DNA of 64,000 nt, from positions 248,001 through 312,000 of the forward strand of contig JAUIFE010000005.1 in the NCBI GenBank assembly GCA_030429565.1, written 5' to 3'. Under the pieces are notes generated by a model. That model was not told the origin of the DNA. It did no database searches and saw nothing but the letters and a program-made list of their open reading frames with translations. The position numbers and the translations under genes were made by a program. This document shows positions 1 to 9,027 of the stretch, in pieces. This DNA is from Holophagae bacterium. Lineage in GTDB: Bacteria; Acidobacteriota; Holophagae; Acanthopleuribacterales; Acanthopleuribacteraceae. Positions within the stretch are counted from its first letter, which is position 1, and each line of letters starts with the position of its first letter.

Positions 1-243
1 TCGGCCGTCTTCGGTGGCGATCAGGCCGTTCTGTGTGAAAGGTGTCACGGTCAGGCCCCAGCCGCCGGTCTCCCAAGGGGAGCCTGGCAGTTGGACGAGC
101 GTGCCGTCCTCCTGGATTTCGAAACCGATGACGGTGTTTCCGAAGGCGTTACCGATAGTGTAAATGTACCGACCGGCAAAGCTGTTCAGGGTGGACAAGA
201 TCAGACAGAAACAGACAAGTCGTGTTAGGCTTGTAATAGTCAT
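1..243 (-). CDS. Secreted beta-propeller (lactonase/YVTN-like) protein, N-terminal fragment
   Basis: The first 81 codons of a minus-strand gene that runs off the window edge. It starts at the ATG at 243, preceded by a GAGG ribosome binding site about ten bases upstream. Residues 1-24 form a Sec signal peptide with a hydrophobic core (LVCFCLILSTLNSFAG). The mature part begins RYIYTIGNAFGNTVIGFEI, followed by a GTLVQLPGSPW segment. That pattern is typical of the first blades of lactonase-type or YVTN seven-bladed propellers (6-phosphogluconolactonase fold). Substrate and function cannot be told from this fragment. An exported propeller-type protein is likely; the exact family is less certain. 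Confidence 0.65.
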   Translation of the reverse strand, partial: MTITSLTRLVCFCLILSTLNSFAGRYIYTIGNAFGNTVIGFEIQEDGTLVQLPGSPWETGGWGLTVTPFTQNGLIATEDGR

Positions 244-505
244 AAGAAAACCTCGCTAGATCGAGAAGCAGGGCGAATGACCAAGGGAGGGACGGTTCGA
301 TTAACAGTGTATGGTGATGAAACGTGATCAATAAAAGATAATATCGGGGTGGACGGGTATCACGTCATCCTAACATACCGGCTTAAACTGTCAAGCAATT
401 GGGCCTTTTTTTACTAACCCTCGGAAATTTGCCAGTGCTTATCCTCAGGTTTGATGGGATTCGGGTGGTGGCACTACCCCATAGTTATATGAGGGTGACG
501 GGAAG

Positions 506-539
506 TTTCAAAAAGTTGCGCTTTTTGAAAAACTTTTTT
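506..539. terminator. Hairpin between propeller gene and VOC gene
   Basis: TTTCAAAAAG and CTTTTTGAAA form a perfect 10-bp stem around a 5-base loop (TTGCG), followed on the plus strand by a T-rich run. It lies just past the stop of the minus-strand VOC gene. It could end that transcript, although the T-run is better placed for plus-strand transcription. The stem is AT-rich, so strength is uncertain. Confidence 0.4.
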
Positions 540-544
540 CCTGT

Positions 545-973
545 TTAAACCGCCGCGTGACCTTCCGCATATCCGACCAAATGTTCTTCAGTTGGCGCGA
601 TCATGTGGCAGATGTTGAGTGGGACGCCCGCTGGATCGACGACCACAAAGTGGCGTTCGCCCCAGGCTTCGTCGGCTAATTCGTGCAGGATCGGCACGCC
701 CGCCTCGGAAAGCTCGGCGTAGGCTTCGTCGGCGCTTTCTACGTAGATGCTAAACGAGATACCTTCGTTGTAAGCTGGTTGAAAGATAGGGGGTTGGCTT
801 TCGTGGTTGGGTTTGAGGAAACCGATGTCGAACGACTTTTCACCGGGGGACTGAATGTTGACATACCAGTCGCTGGCGAAGGTCACTTCGAAACCAAAAT
901 ATTTGGTATAGAACTCTTTACACTCTTCGATGCGGTCGGTGTTAACGACGGGGGTGCAAGCTGTCATTTTCAT
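545..973 (-). CDS. VOC/glyoxalase-superfamily protein (PhnB-like)
   Basis: A 142-residue single-module vicinal oxygen chelate protein. The start is the ATG at 973 (MKMTACTPVVNTDRIEE), with GAGG eight bases upstream; the longer open frame upstream has no binding site. The fold signature is visible: TDRIEECKEFYTKYFGFEV at the N-terminus, a central IQSPGEKSFDIGFLKP strand pair, then EAYAELSEAGVPILHEL and WGERHFVVVDPAGVPLNI near the C-terminus. There is no signal peptide, so it should be cytoplasmic. Members bind a metal or small ligand and include lyases, dioxygenases and resistance proteins; no substrate can be assigned. It is clearly paralogous to the exported protein at 12050-12562, sharing LADEAWGERHF and the NH/QPP region. 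Confidence 0.85.
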   Translation of the reverse strand: MKMTACTPVVNTDRIEECKEFYTKYFGFEVTFASDWYVNIQSPGEKSFDIGFLKPNHESQPPIFQPAYNEGISFSIYVESADEAYAELSEAGVPILHELADEAWGERHFVVVDPAGVPLNICHMIAPTEEHLVGYAEGHAAV

Positions 974-1694
974 TGAGATGCCTCGTTGATGAAAGGGTGG
1001 TGGGGTGATCTGCCGGAAATGAGCGAGGAGGATGATGTGGTTGCCTGTGTGTCGTGTTCCTCTAGCTTTGAACCTATTCTGGTTTTTTCCGGCGCGGGCC
1101 TCTTGACATTTTTTGCTTTTCTCAATCGATTTGCGAAAAGCCTTGGGCGCCAACGGTTTGGTGAACTCATTTTTTTATGAGTTATTTTGGGGTGCCGTTT
1201 CGGCGGCCGTCGTTACGGCGTAACAGCGGCCCTTTTGGGGTCGTCGCCGCGTGAATTTCAGGTTGGGGGGTCGGCGTCATGGTCGGCGTATCGCGACCTT
1301 TTTTGTCGTTGCGGCCGTCTTTGCAGTTGGGTCGCGGGCTGTTGTTGGTTGTCGGCCTTCGCGAAGAATTCAGAATTATTTGCGATGACGACTTTTTGTG
1401 GGCGGGCCGGTCGGCGGTGGCGCGCTGAGGATCAATACCTATATATAATGGAGCCGATATTTTTATCTGAAAAAAGATAAGAAAATAGGCGAAATCACTT
1501 GCATTTTGCCGGTCTAATGACCTATGTTGAAGGTGCCTGAAACGTTCGAGTTCGGCGTTCTCTTTCCGGTGATTCGCGACATTATGTCCATCATCATTTC
1601 TAATAGAATATTAAAAGAGAATCGTCGAAAAATGTGATGTGTTTTACGTGTGTGTCGCCTCTGCTTTGAATTTTATTCACAGCGGAGTTCTACC
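974..1694. other. Intergenic region before peroxidase gene
   Basis: About 720 bases without a convincing gene. The left two thirds (to about 1440) are GC-rich and full of short inverted motifs; the right third is AT-rich (1440-1640) and probably holds the promoter for the peroxidase gene. No open frame here has both a binding site and protein-like composition. Confidence 0.5.
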
Positions 1695-3371
1695 ATGTTC
1701 TTGTTATCGTCTTCGCCAACCATTCGTCTCTCGACATCCCTATTTTTTATCTTCCTTTTCAGCACCTTTGCCGTCGCTCAATCTGAGTACCGTTCCATTG
1801 ACGGGTCCGGCAATAATCCCAACAATCCTCGTTGGGGTGCTGCTTTTACCCAGCTCGACCGCGTTGTACCACCTGCTTACGCCGACGGTGTCAGCGCGCT
1901 CAGCGGCCAAGATCGTCCTGCTCCGCGCGACATCAGCAACACGGTGCTCGCGCAAAGCGAATCCATTCCCAGTGCCAAGCAATTGACCGACATGGTCTGG
2001 GTTTGGGGTCAGTTCCTCGATCACGACATTAGCCTGACCAATCCGGCCTTTCCGCTTGAGTCGCGCAATATCGCCTTGCCCGAGGACGACAACTTCTTTA
2101 TTGCGGGTGTGCCCATCCTGCCGTTCAACCGCTCCGATTACGATCGCAGCACAGGAACCGGCGCCGGTAATCCCCGCCAGCAAATCAACGAGATCACCGC
2201 CTTCATCGACGCCTCCAACGTCTACGGCTCCGATCACGAGCGTGCCACCGCCCTGCGCGCCAATGACGGCAGCGGCCGCCTCAAGGTCGGACCCGCCAAC
2301 CTGTTGCCGTTTTTGGAAGGTCACTTCGACAGCGCCGGCGGCGGTTCCTTCTTGCCGTTCGAATTTTTCGCCGGCGACGAACGCGTTAACGAAAACGTCG
2401 GTTTGATTGCGATGCACACCATTTGGATGCGCGAACACAACCGCCTTGCCGATGAAATTCGCGAAGCCGACCCCAACCTCGACGGTGAAACCATTTACCA
2501 GCGTGCGCGCGCCTTGGTTGGCGCGCAAATGCAGTTCATTACCTACAACGAATGGTTGCCGATGATTCTGGGTCCCATCAAATTGGATCAGTACAAAGGC
2601 TACAAACGCGATGTGAACCCGCAGATCATGAACCTGTTCTCCTCGGCCGCGTTCCGCTTTGGCCACAGTATGTTGTCGGCCACTGTACCGCGCATTGAGG
2701 AAGACGGTAGCGAAACCTTCTTTGGCCACTTGGCGCTGCGCGAAGCCTTCTTCAACCCTGGCGCCGTGTTGGAGCAGGGCGGCGTGGAACCCATCCTGCG
2801 TGGTTTGAGTAACCGCGTTGCCGAGGAAGTCGACGGCTTCATCGTCGACGAAGTGCGCAACTTCCTGTTCGGTATTCCCGGCGCCGGCGGCCTCGACTTG
2901 GGTTCGATTAACATCCAACGCGGTCGCGACCACGGTCTCGCCGACTACAACACCATTCGCCAGACGCTTGGCTTCTTACCGGTGACCTCGTTTGAAGAGA
3001 TTTCCAGTGATCCGGTTGTCGCCGGTCGCTTGGAGCAAATCTACGGTGACGTCAACCGTGTCGACTTCTGGGTTGGCGCCATGTCCGAGGACAAGGTGTA
3101 CGATGCGGCCGTCGGCTTGACGCTGGCCAAGGTGTTTAAGTTGCAGTTTGAACGTTTGCGCGACGGTGACCGTTTCTGGTACCGCCGCCAGTTCAACGGT
3201 CAACAGTTGCGCTGGATCAAGGAGCAAACCTTGGCCAAGGTCATCGAACGCAACTCGACCGTGAGTAATAAAATGCTCGGCAAAAATGTGTTCACCATGG
3301 TTGATCGTTACTCAGAACGCATTGTTACCGAAACCCAACCCGACCGCCCCCACGTTGACGGTCAACGCTAA
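1695..3371 (+). CDS. Secreted animal-type haem peroxidase
   Basis: A 558-residue protein starting at the ATG at 1695, with GGAG about nine bases upstream. Residues 1-28 are a signal peptide ending AVAQ, so the enzyme is exported. The rest matches the animal haem peroxidase family (PF03098; myeloperoxidase/peroxidasin). It has the distal-histidine motif GQFLDHDIS (His about 110), the distal-arginine motif MHTIWMREHNRL (Arg about 246), the proximal-histidine segment FRFGHSML (His about 324) and the conserved NIQRGRDHGLADYN near residue 422. Such enzymes use H2O2 to oxidise halides or organic substrates. Length and motif order fit a complete catalytic domain with no extra modules. It appears monocistronic, and its substrate is unknown. 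Confidence 0.93.
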   Translation: MFLLSSSPTIRLSTSLFFIFLFSTFAVAQSEYRSIDGSGNNPNNPRWGAAFTQLDRVVPPAYADGVSALSGQDRPAPRDISNTVLAQSESIPSAKQLTDMVWVWGQFLDHDISLTNPAFPLESRNIALPEDDNFFIAGVPILPFNRSDYDRSTGTGAGNPRQQINEITAFIDASNVYGSDHERATALRANDGSGRLKVGPANLLPFLEGHFDSAGGGSFLPFEFFAGDERVNENVGLIAMHTIWMREHNRLADEIREADPNLDGETIYQRARALVGAQMQFITYNEWLPMILGPIKLDQYKGYKRDVNPQIMNLFSSAAFRFGHSMLSATVPRIEEDGSETFFGHLALREAFFNPGAVLEQGGVEPILRGLSNRVAEEVDGFIVDEVRNFLFGIPGAGGLDLGSINIQRGRDHGLADYNTIRQTLGFLPVTSFEEISSDPVVAGRLEQIYGDVNRVDFWVGAMSEDKVYDAAVGLTLAKVFKLQFERLRDGDRFWYRRQFNGQQLRWIKEQTLAKVIERNSTVSNKMLGKNVFTMVDRYSERIVTETQPDRPHVDGQR

Positions 3372-3399
3372 CCCCGAAACCGCACTTTCGGTCGGGGTC
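3372..3399 (+). terminator. Hairpin just after peroxidase stop
   Basis: CCCC/GGGG and ACCG/CGGT pair with one small internal loop immediately after the TAA stop. There is no real T-tract, only TCCCTTAT, so it may be a stabilising hairpin or a weak terminator. Confidence 0.4.
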
Positions 3400-3455
3400 C
3401 CTTATCCCGCCGCGAGGTTGTGGTTTCTCGAGTCCCAAGTGCTTAGTGCGCTAAA

Positions 3456-3614
3456 CCTAGCGTGAGCGATTCTTGACGGCGACTGCGCGCATTCTGTTGG
3501 ACTGCAACGAGTCGTGAAAATGCTCGATGTGTTTTACAAGGACACATTGGCTTTTTCAACGCCATTAGCATCCATGTCTTGCGCGATGCCGAACACCCGA
3601 ATTACTCACTTTGG
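3456..3614 (+). repeat. 160-bp palindromic intergenic repeat, copy 1 (degenerate)
   Basis: Starts CCTAGCGTGAGCGATTCTTG and ends near CACCCGAATTACTCACTTTGG. It shares the ordered landmarks of the other copies: CTGTTGGACTGCAAC, AAAATGCTC, a CTTTTTCAAC segment and TCTTGCGCGAT. Ends are more diverged than in copies 3, 4 and 6. See the repeat-family finding. Confidence 0.7.
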
Positions 3615-4120
3615 CTAATGACCCAAAACCCGACCGAAACCGGTTTCACCATTTCGGTCAAACATGACCGCCCTGGTTGTTGTGCTGATGAACGGCTTTC
3701 ATCGCCGCGTGGCAACCATCGTTTGCGGTGGTGTTTCTTCGCCCCTGCTGTTTCCGGGAACCGAGGTATTCGGCGTTTCCGTCGGCCAAGTGCCGGCACG
3801 CGTCGCACGCTTCATACCGCGAAAACGGCCGCCTAACGCCCCATAGCCCCACCTGGATCTGTCTTCGTTCTTGCTTGACCGGGTCTCGCGTTAGGTGCCG
3901 ACTTCGGCCTCTGTTCCTTTGCCATCAAGAGCCGCGGGTAATGCACGTCGGTGCCTTACCGGTTGCCGGGCCGTGCTGTGCCCGCGGCTTGCCCCATCCG
4001 ACCGTTCTTCCTCGTTTTCTTGCTATGTCACCTGTCGTCACGGTGACGTGCGAGACAGCGAACCGAGTCGGCCGGGGCGTGCCGTGACCGTGGCTTGCCC
4101 ACACACGGCTTACCGTCAAA
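3615..4120. other. GC-rich intergenic region
   Basis: Between repeat copies 1 and 2. The four short open frames that cross it have no binding site and arginine/cysteine-rich, non-protein-like composition. No gene is called. Confidence 0.5.
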
Positions 4121-4281
4121 CCTAAAGTGTGCGATTCGGTGCAAGGCAATCGCGCAAGATGTTGGTGCGAAAGGTGTTGGAAAAAGCACTGATCTGCCAT
4201 GAACATACGGCCCGTTTTTTTCCGGCACGTTTCAGCCCAACAGATAGTGCTGATGCGCCGCCCCGAACCGCTCAGTTTAGG
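4121..4281 (-). repeat. 160-bp palindromic intergenic repeat, copy 2
   Basis: Reverse orientation relative to copies 1, 4 and 6. Terminal inverted repeats are CCTAAAGTGTGCGATTCGG on the left and the complement of CCTAAACTGAGCGGTTC on the right. Internal landmarks AATCGCGCAAGATGTTGGTG and GTGTTGGAAAAAGC are present. It ends only four bases before the AAAGGAGGA ribosome binding site of the TfoX-like gene, so the element forms that gene's 5' leader. Confidence 0.85.
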
Positions 4282-4297
4282 CAAAAAGGAGGAACCG

Positions 4298-4588
4298 ATG
4301 ACTGCCGCAACGCCGCTGGCTCAGCTCAAAAACATCGGAAAAACCATTGAAAAGCGTCTCAATGAAATCGATATCCACACGCGCGAGGACCTGGCGCGGG
4401 TTGGCGCGGTCGATGCCTACTGCATGATTCGCGACCGTCATCCCGGTCAAACGATCCCGGTCTGTTACTACCTCTATTCATTTGAAGGCGCCCTACTCGA
4501 TCTCCATTGGAATGCACTACCCAAACCCTTAAAAGACGAACTTCTGGCGCAGGTCCGCCCCGCCAAAAGTCGGACGAGGAGTGCCTAG
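4298..4588 (+). CDS. TfoX C-terminal-domain protein
   Basis: A 96-residue protein starting at the ATG at 4298, behind a near-perfect AAAGGAGGA binding site. The sequence LAQLKNIGKTIEKRLNEI, then HTREDLARVGAVDAY, and later YYLYSFEGALLDLHWNALP and LKDELL is the usual stand-alone TfoX C-terminal domain, a helix-hairpin-helix-like module. In Haemophilus and Vibrio the full protein (TfoX/Sxy) activates competence genes with CRP. A stand-alone C-terminal domain is widespread and its role is unproven. The stop codon touches the GTG start of the next gene, so the two are translationally coupled. Confidence 0.85.
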   Translation: MTAATPLAQLKNIGKTIEKRLNEIDIHTREDLARVGAVDAYCMIRDRHPGQTIPVCYYLYSFEGALLDLHWNALPKPLKDELLAQVRPAKSRTRSA

Positions 4589-5752
4589 GTGAAGCCATCA
4601 TCAAACCCAACCCCAACCCCGGGTGCCGACGCGCCGCCGCGTGCCGCCTGGATTTCCCACGACCTTTACTACTGGCATGACACCGGTTCCGCCGGCGGCC
4701 TGTTGCCGGTGGGACCGGGTATTCAACCGTTCCAGCACGTTGAATCGGTTGCCTCCAAACAACGGGTTTCCTCGTTGTTGGAGGTCAACGGCGTTTTGGA
4801 TCACTTGCTGCGCGTCAAGCCGCGTCCGGCAACGGACGACGAAATCTGCGCCGTTCATTCGCGTGGCTATCTGCGCCACATTCTCAACTTGTGTGCCACC
4901 GGTGGTGGCGAGGCCGGCATTTATGCGCCGGTGGGTTACCACTCGGCCGCCGCCGCCAGGCTCGCCGCCGGCGGCGTCATTCGCGCTGTTGAAGTGGCCC
5001 TGAGCGACGGTCCCGACAAAGCCTATTGTTTGGTGCGCCCACCGGGTCACCATGCCGAGGCCGATCGCGCCATGGGTTTTTGCATTTTCAACAACGTCGC
5101 CATTGCGGCGCGCGCCGCGCAGCGGATGGGTCTGGAAAAAGTCGCCATCGTCGATTGGGACCTGCACCACGGGAACGGTTCACAGTCGATTTTCTACGAG
5201 GACGCCACCGTCCTGACCGTCTCCATGCACCAAGACGGCCTCTTTCCGCCGGGGTCCGGCGGCGTCCACGAACGCGGAAAAGGTGCCGGCCACGGTTTCA
5301 ACGTCAACATTCCGTTACCGCCGGGCTCGGGCCACGCCGCCCACCTTTATGCTTTTGACCAAATCGTCGTGCCGTCGTTGCGGCGTTTCAAACCCGACTT
5401 AATTCTGATTGCGGCCGGCCAAGACGCCGGCGGATTCGATCCGATGGGCATGCAAATGTGCACTTCGGAAACCTTTCTCTTGATGACGCGCCGCTTGGTG
5501 CGTTTGGCCGACGAGCTCTGTGAGGGTCGCTTGATTGCCTCACACGAGGGCGGTTACTCGCCCTGGCATGTGCCGTTCCTGGTGCAGGGCATCGTCACTG
5601 AGTTGGCGGGCCTGCCGCCGCTCGAAGATCCTTACCTACCCAACTTACAAACCTTGCCAGGACAGGAGCTTATGCCACACCAGAAAGAGCGTGTGACAAG
5701 CTGCTGTAAGCTGCTCGGCCTCGATCCTGTCGACGCGGCCGCATCCGTCTAA
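4589..5752 (+). CDS. Class II histone-deacetylase-family (AcuC/acetylpolyamine-type) deacetylase
   Basis: A 387-residue cytoplasmic enzyme of the arginase/deacetylase fold. It starts with GTG directly after the upstream TAG; GAGGAG lies eight bases before. Catalytic features are visible: the tandem histidines in [15 protein letters not shown] (154-155), zinc ligands in [11 protein letters not shown] (Asp191, His193), the third zinc ligand region [14 protein letters not shown] (Asp279) and the C-terminal [13 protein letters not shown] loop with the transition-state tyrosine. Bacterial members remove acetyl groups from acetyl-CoA synthetase, polyamines or other small amides by zinc hydrolysis. 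A Pro-rich N-terminal stretch of about 18 residues precedes the domain. The true substrate is unknown. Confidence 0.9.
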   Translation: MKPSSNPTPTPGADAPPRAAWISHDLYYWHDTGSAGGLLPVGPGIQPFQHVESVASKQRVSSLLEVNGVLDHLLRVKPRPATDDEICAVHSRGYLRHILNLCATGGGEAGIYAPVGYHSAAAARLAAGGVIRAVEVALSDGPDKAYCLVRPPGHHAEADRAMGFCIFNNVAIAARAAQRMGLEKVAIVDWDLHHGNGSQSIFYEDATVLTVSMHQDGLFPPGSGGVHERGKGAGHGFNVNIPLPPGSGHAAHLYAFDQIVVPSLRRFKPDLILIAAGQDAGGFDPMGMQMCTSETFLLMTRRLVRLADELCEGRLIASHEGGYSPWHVPFLVQGIVTELAGLPPLEDPYLPNLQTLPGQELMPHQKERVTSCCKLLGLDPVDAAASV

Positions 5753-6971
5753 CCGCTGCTTTGCGCGGTGGTTTCCACTGATCACCCAACGTCGTTTGTT
5801 GCCAGAGGGCACCCGTTGTCCCCAGCGCGTGACGTCGTTATCAACCCGCCAACCAAATAACGGTTTTGCCTGCATTATACGGCCGGCCGTTGCAAATCCA
5901 TCCCTCGTCTTCACCGCCGTGCGGCTTGCTCGCGGCGGCGCGGTGGACGGGGATAAGTCGTTGTGAACAGTTGTGTTAATTCTCCTGTTGCAACGACGTA
6001 GCCACCTCTTTTATTACCTGAACCGCGCGATGGTCGTGGCTGAATCAGTTTTAACCTCCGGCGTGCCCGGGTCTTCTTGAGACCTGAGCTGCCGCTGGTT
6101 GCCAACCTGAATCACGGCGACATCGCGTGCGACGGGTCTATCGATCTGACCGCGTTTCGAACCACAACCGACGGCGGCTGTCCCCACACCGTCGCTGAGT
6201 TTTGGTTTCGAGCCGTCCGTCACCGTACCGCCGTCGTTGCTGCGACGGTTGCGGTGCCGTTGGTTGCGTTTAACCGCGACAAAAAACCATCGTCGTTTTC
6301 TTGATGAGAAGACGGCGCACCGGTTGCCGTGCGCCCTGGAGTGACGTGGCTGCGTCCGTGCTTTGTGCACGAGCGTTCGCGCCGAGCTTAAGGGTGCCCG
6401 TCTCAGCATTGTCGGGTTCTCGCGCACGCGGGCAAGGTGCTTTCGCCATTGCGTTTGTTCTGAACCTAGACCAAACCCCTCACCGTCGCGCCCGCTGGGC
6501 ATGGCCCGTTGCCGTCGTGTTTGTCGGCCGGTCGTGTTCACCCTTTGTCGGTGATACTCGCCCCGTGCCAAACCAACAGGCGTTGGACGGCGTTGTGGGT
6601 GGTGGCTAGGTTGACCGGCGTTGTTGCCGAAGTCTCGGTCGGCGACTGATCCGGTTGGGGCAAGCCTGGGTGGAAAACCGCTCAACCAACCCCAACTTCC
6701 GGCTGCATTCACGCAGAATTGGGAATGCTGTGCTGTTTGGGCTGGAAAAACTCGTTCTCGCAAGCCGGCACGAATCACCTAGAGAGTGAGCCCCGAAAAG
6801 CGTCGCCTCTGGTTGCGCTGTTTGGGGGAAATGCCATTGATGCGTTGTTCCTGTTATCGTCGTCATTCTTAGGCGGTTTTGGCTCGGTGGCGGACGTCCC
6901 GTCGGGACGCCCCCCATCGCCCCCGGTGCCGTGTTTGTTGTGTAACGAACCTGCGCCTAAGAGGTGATGTC
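5753..6971. other. Long GC-rich intergenic region
   Basis: About 1.2 kb with no gene I can support. Long open frames exist on both strands, but they are Arg/Gln/Gly-rich with no homology-like motifs, as expected from GC-rich non-coding DNA. Several hairpins are visible, for example GGCGCAC/GTGCGCC near 6313-6334 and GTCCCG/CGGGAC near 6895-6907. A decayed gene or a structured RNA cannot be excluded. Confidence 0.45.
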
Positions 6972-7739
6972 ATGCGTATTTTAGCTTTGCCCTTTATTCC
7001 TAGTCGTACCATGCTGCGTGTCGATGAATGGTTGTTCCAAGCGATGGAGCGCCACGGCACGTTCCTGCTACGGGCGGCCATGGGGATCGTGTTCATTTGG
7101 TTCGGTGGCCTCAAAGTCTTGGGGTTAAGCCCGGCCTTGGACCTGGTTCTCAAAACCACCTTTTGGATCCCGCTTCCCGATTTCCCCACCGTTTTGGGTT
7201 TTTGGGAAGTGTTGATCGGCATGTGTTTTCTGTGGCGACCGGCGCTTCGTTGGGCGCTGATCATGCTTACATTCCACATGCCCGGCACTATGTTGCCGCT
7301 GGTGTTGCTGCCCGCTGAGTGTTATCTCACTTTTCCCTATGCGCTTACTATGGAAGGACAGTACATCATCAAAAATGTCGTCCTCATTAGTGCCGCGCTG
7401 GTGATTGGTGGCAAACTCAAAATCATGGAACAGGAGGTTCACGAAGACGACCCGAACCAAGTCACGCGTTTGCTGGAGGATTGCCGCCGGCAGACGATTG
7501 CAGCGGGCGGCAGTTTGTTGTTCCGTGAAGGTCCGGGCCTCTTTTTGGTGTGCGACGGTTTGGTCGAAGTTCGTCGGCCCGGCCGCGATCCCTACCTGCT
7601 CAAGTCGGGCGAGTACATTCACTATTGTGGAACTTACTGCGACGACCAGCCGGCGGTGATCCAAGTCTTGCGCACCACCACCTACATCCAATGGGAACCC
7701 GTGCGCGAGCGCACGGCCGAGCCTTTGAGCGCGGCATAA
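6972..7739 (+). CDS. DoxX-like membrane protein with C-terminal cNMP-binding-like domain
   Basis: A 255-residue protein starting at the ATG at 6972 with GAGGTGA five bases upstream. Residues 30-150 contain four hydrophobic segments in the DoxX/YkgB-like arrangement: LLRAAMGIVFIWFGGLKVLG, then FWEVLIGMCFLW, the ALIMLTFHMPGTMLPLVL segment and a fourth near IIKNVVLISAALVIGG. The last 90 residues look soluble and resemble a degenerate cyclic-nucleotide-binding beta barrel: AAGGSLLFREGPGLFLVCDG, then LVEVRRPGRDPYLLKSGEYI. The phosphate-binding cassette is not obvious, so nucleotide binding is doubtful. DoxX proteins are linked to thiosulfate oxidation or redox balance in some species, but function here is unknown. 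Confidence 0.75.
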   Translation: MRILALPFIPSRTMLRVDEWLFQAMERHGTFLLRAAMGIVFIWFGGLKVLGLSPALDLVLKTTFWIPLPDFPTVLGFWEVLIGMCFLWRPALRWALIMLTFHMPGTMLPLVLLPAECYLTFPYALTMEGQYIIKNVVLISAALVIGGKLKIMEQEVHEDDPNQVTRLLEDCRRQTIAAGGSLLFREGPGLFLVCDGLVEVRRPGRDPYLLKSGEYIHYCGTYCDDQPAVIQVLRTTTYIQWEPVRERTAEPLSAA

Positions 7740-8262
7740 AATCACCACCACGCGGGGGTGACCGTTGATTAGGAAGCCAGGGTAAGTGAAACAAACGTCC
7801 CTCAGCGTTCACCTGCTGCGGCCGATCGCGGCGAAGATCGTCGGGTCTTCGTCGCGGTTGTGTCCAGCATCGTCAACGACCACGAGGGCGCGCATGACAA
7901 TTGGTTTGTCTTGGAAGAGCGGCGGCCGACTTTGGCCGCCATTTCCTCGTTTGGTCCATATTTTTTGTACGTAACGGTTTGGTGAGTCGGGTCTGTTTGT
8001 CGCGGCGTTTGCGATGATGTTATTCATATTAGCGAATCTAGAGAAAGGAAAGGTGTGGTGTATTTTGGCCGATCTGACATGAATTAAGCCACTTGCAGCA
8101 ATTGATTTTTTTATGGACCGCATCCTGGCATCAAGGGTTTTAGAAGATAATCGGGGCCTTTTGTATCTGGTGTTTTTGTGGTTGTGTGGATTTTTTGGAT
8201 GGTCCCCGACGAGGACGCCGTGTTATGTTTAGCGGCCTGTCTGGTGCTTGTGAGAGGTCCTT
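7740..8262. other. Intergenic region before toxin locus
   Basis: Holds a GGCGGCC/GGCCGCC hairpin at about 7920-7941, which may act as a terminator for the upstream gene, then increasingly AT-rich DNA from about 7960 that leads into the toxin gene. No gene is called. Confidence 0.45.
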
Positions 8263-9027
8263 ATGTTGAAGACTACTATCTTTATTTGTGTGTTTGTTTT
8301 TGTGAATTTTCCGGCTTGCGCGCGATTTATGTCAGTCGACCCCGAACGAGAGTTTGTAAGCGGTTACGTGTACGGTGGCAACGATGCGGTTAACGGGCTG
8401 GATCCCAACGGTCGTGAGTGGTTTGAAATTGTTGGAAAATGGGTTTTCTTTGAGAATACGCCTGAGTTAGATGTCATTCAATTCAAAGGGTTTGGCGAGT
8501 CCTCTTTTCCGGTGTTTGACGTAGAGCGGCTTGTTGGTGTGGATGAACTCGTCTCTTTTAACGGTTCGGAAATTGCCTTTCGGACCAAAGCCGGCGGGCA
8601 TTTGTCTTTTCCTGGAGTAGCGGGAAAACTGAGCCCAAGTGGTGCGACGCAGCCTGATAAGCAATGGATTCCAGATGTTGGTCCGATTCCAGAGGGCTGG
8701 TATCACATTAACCCGGCTGACATTCAATACTGGGACGATCTTGATAAGTATCAGAAGGCGGCGGCCTATTTCAAGAAAGGCCCCTGGCCGTTTGGAACTC
8801 CTGCGTGGGGAGAAATTCGTGTTCCAATCAAACCAGGTAAAGTCAAAGGCCCGGATGGAACTGTCCGCACGAATTTCTTTATTCACGGAGGTATGGATCC
8901 TGGCACGCGTGGATGTATCGATCTCTGTGACAGCAACGATACGTTCTTTGAGTTCTTCAAGTTTTTAAATCGCCCGTTTAAGATGAAAGTAAGTTATCCC
9001 CAAAATCCCAAGCAGCCATCATGGTGA
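8263..9027 (+). CDS. Short RHS-tail toxin with L,D-transpeptidase-like (Tlde1/DUF2778-type) tip
   Basis: A 254-residue protein that begins with a signal peptide (residues 1-20, TTIFICVFVFVNFPACA) and runs straight into the final piece of an RHS core: RFMSVDPEREFVSGYVYGGN, then DAVNGLDPNG. This is the usual end-of-RHS sequence that precedes variable toxin tips. The remaining 200 residues end in FFIHGGMDPGTRGCIDLC, with a His208-Gly and Cys218 arrangement like the HG...GC active site of L,D-transpeptidases and Tlde1-type effectors, which act on peptidoglycan in the periplasm. There is no RHS barrel. Its stop overlaps the start of the next gene by seven bases (ATGGTGA), as expected for a coupled toxin-immunity pair. 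The toxin role is inferred. Confidence 0.75.
   Translation: MLKTTIFICVFVFVNFPACARFMSVDPEREFVSGYVYGGNDAVNGLDPNGREWFEIVGKWVFFENTPELDVIQFKGFGESSFPVFDVERLVGVDELVSFNGSEIAFRTKAGGHLSFPGVAGKLSPSGATQPDKQWIPDVGPIPEGWYHINPADIQYWDDLDKYQKAAAYFKKGPWPFGTPAWGEIRVPIKPGKVKGPDGTVRTNFFIHGGMDPGTRGCIDLCDSNDTFFEFFKFLNRPFKMKVSYPQNPKQPSW

Noticed and set aside
1740..2933. 397-codon minus-strand frame inside the peroxidase gene
   Set aside because: Antisense shadow of a clearly recognised coding region.
6014..6778. 254-codon minus-strand open frame in the 5.7-7.0 kb gap
   Set aside because: Arg/Gln-rich with no motif or binding site; typical of GC-rich non-coding DNA.
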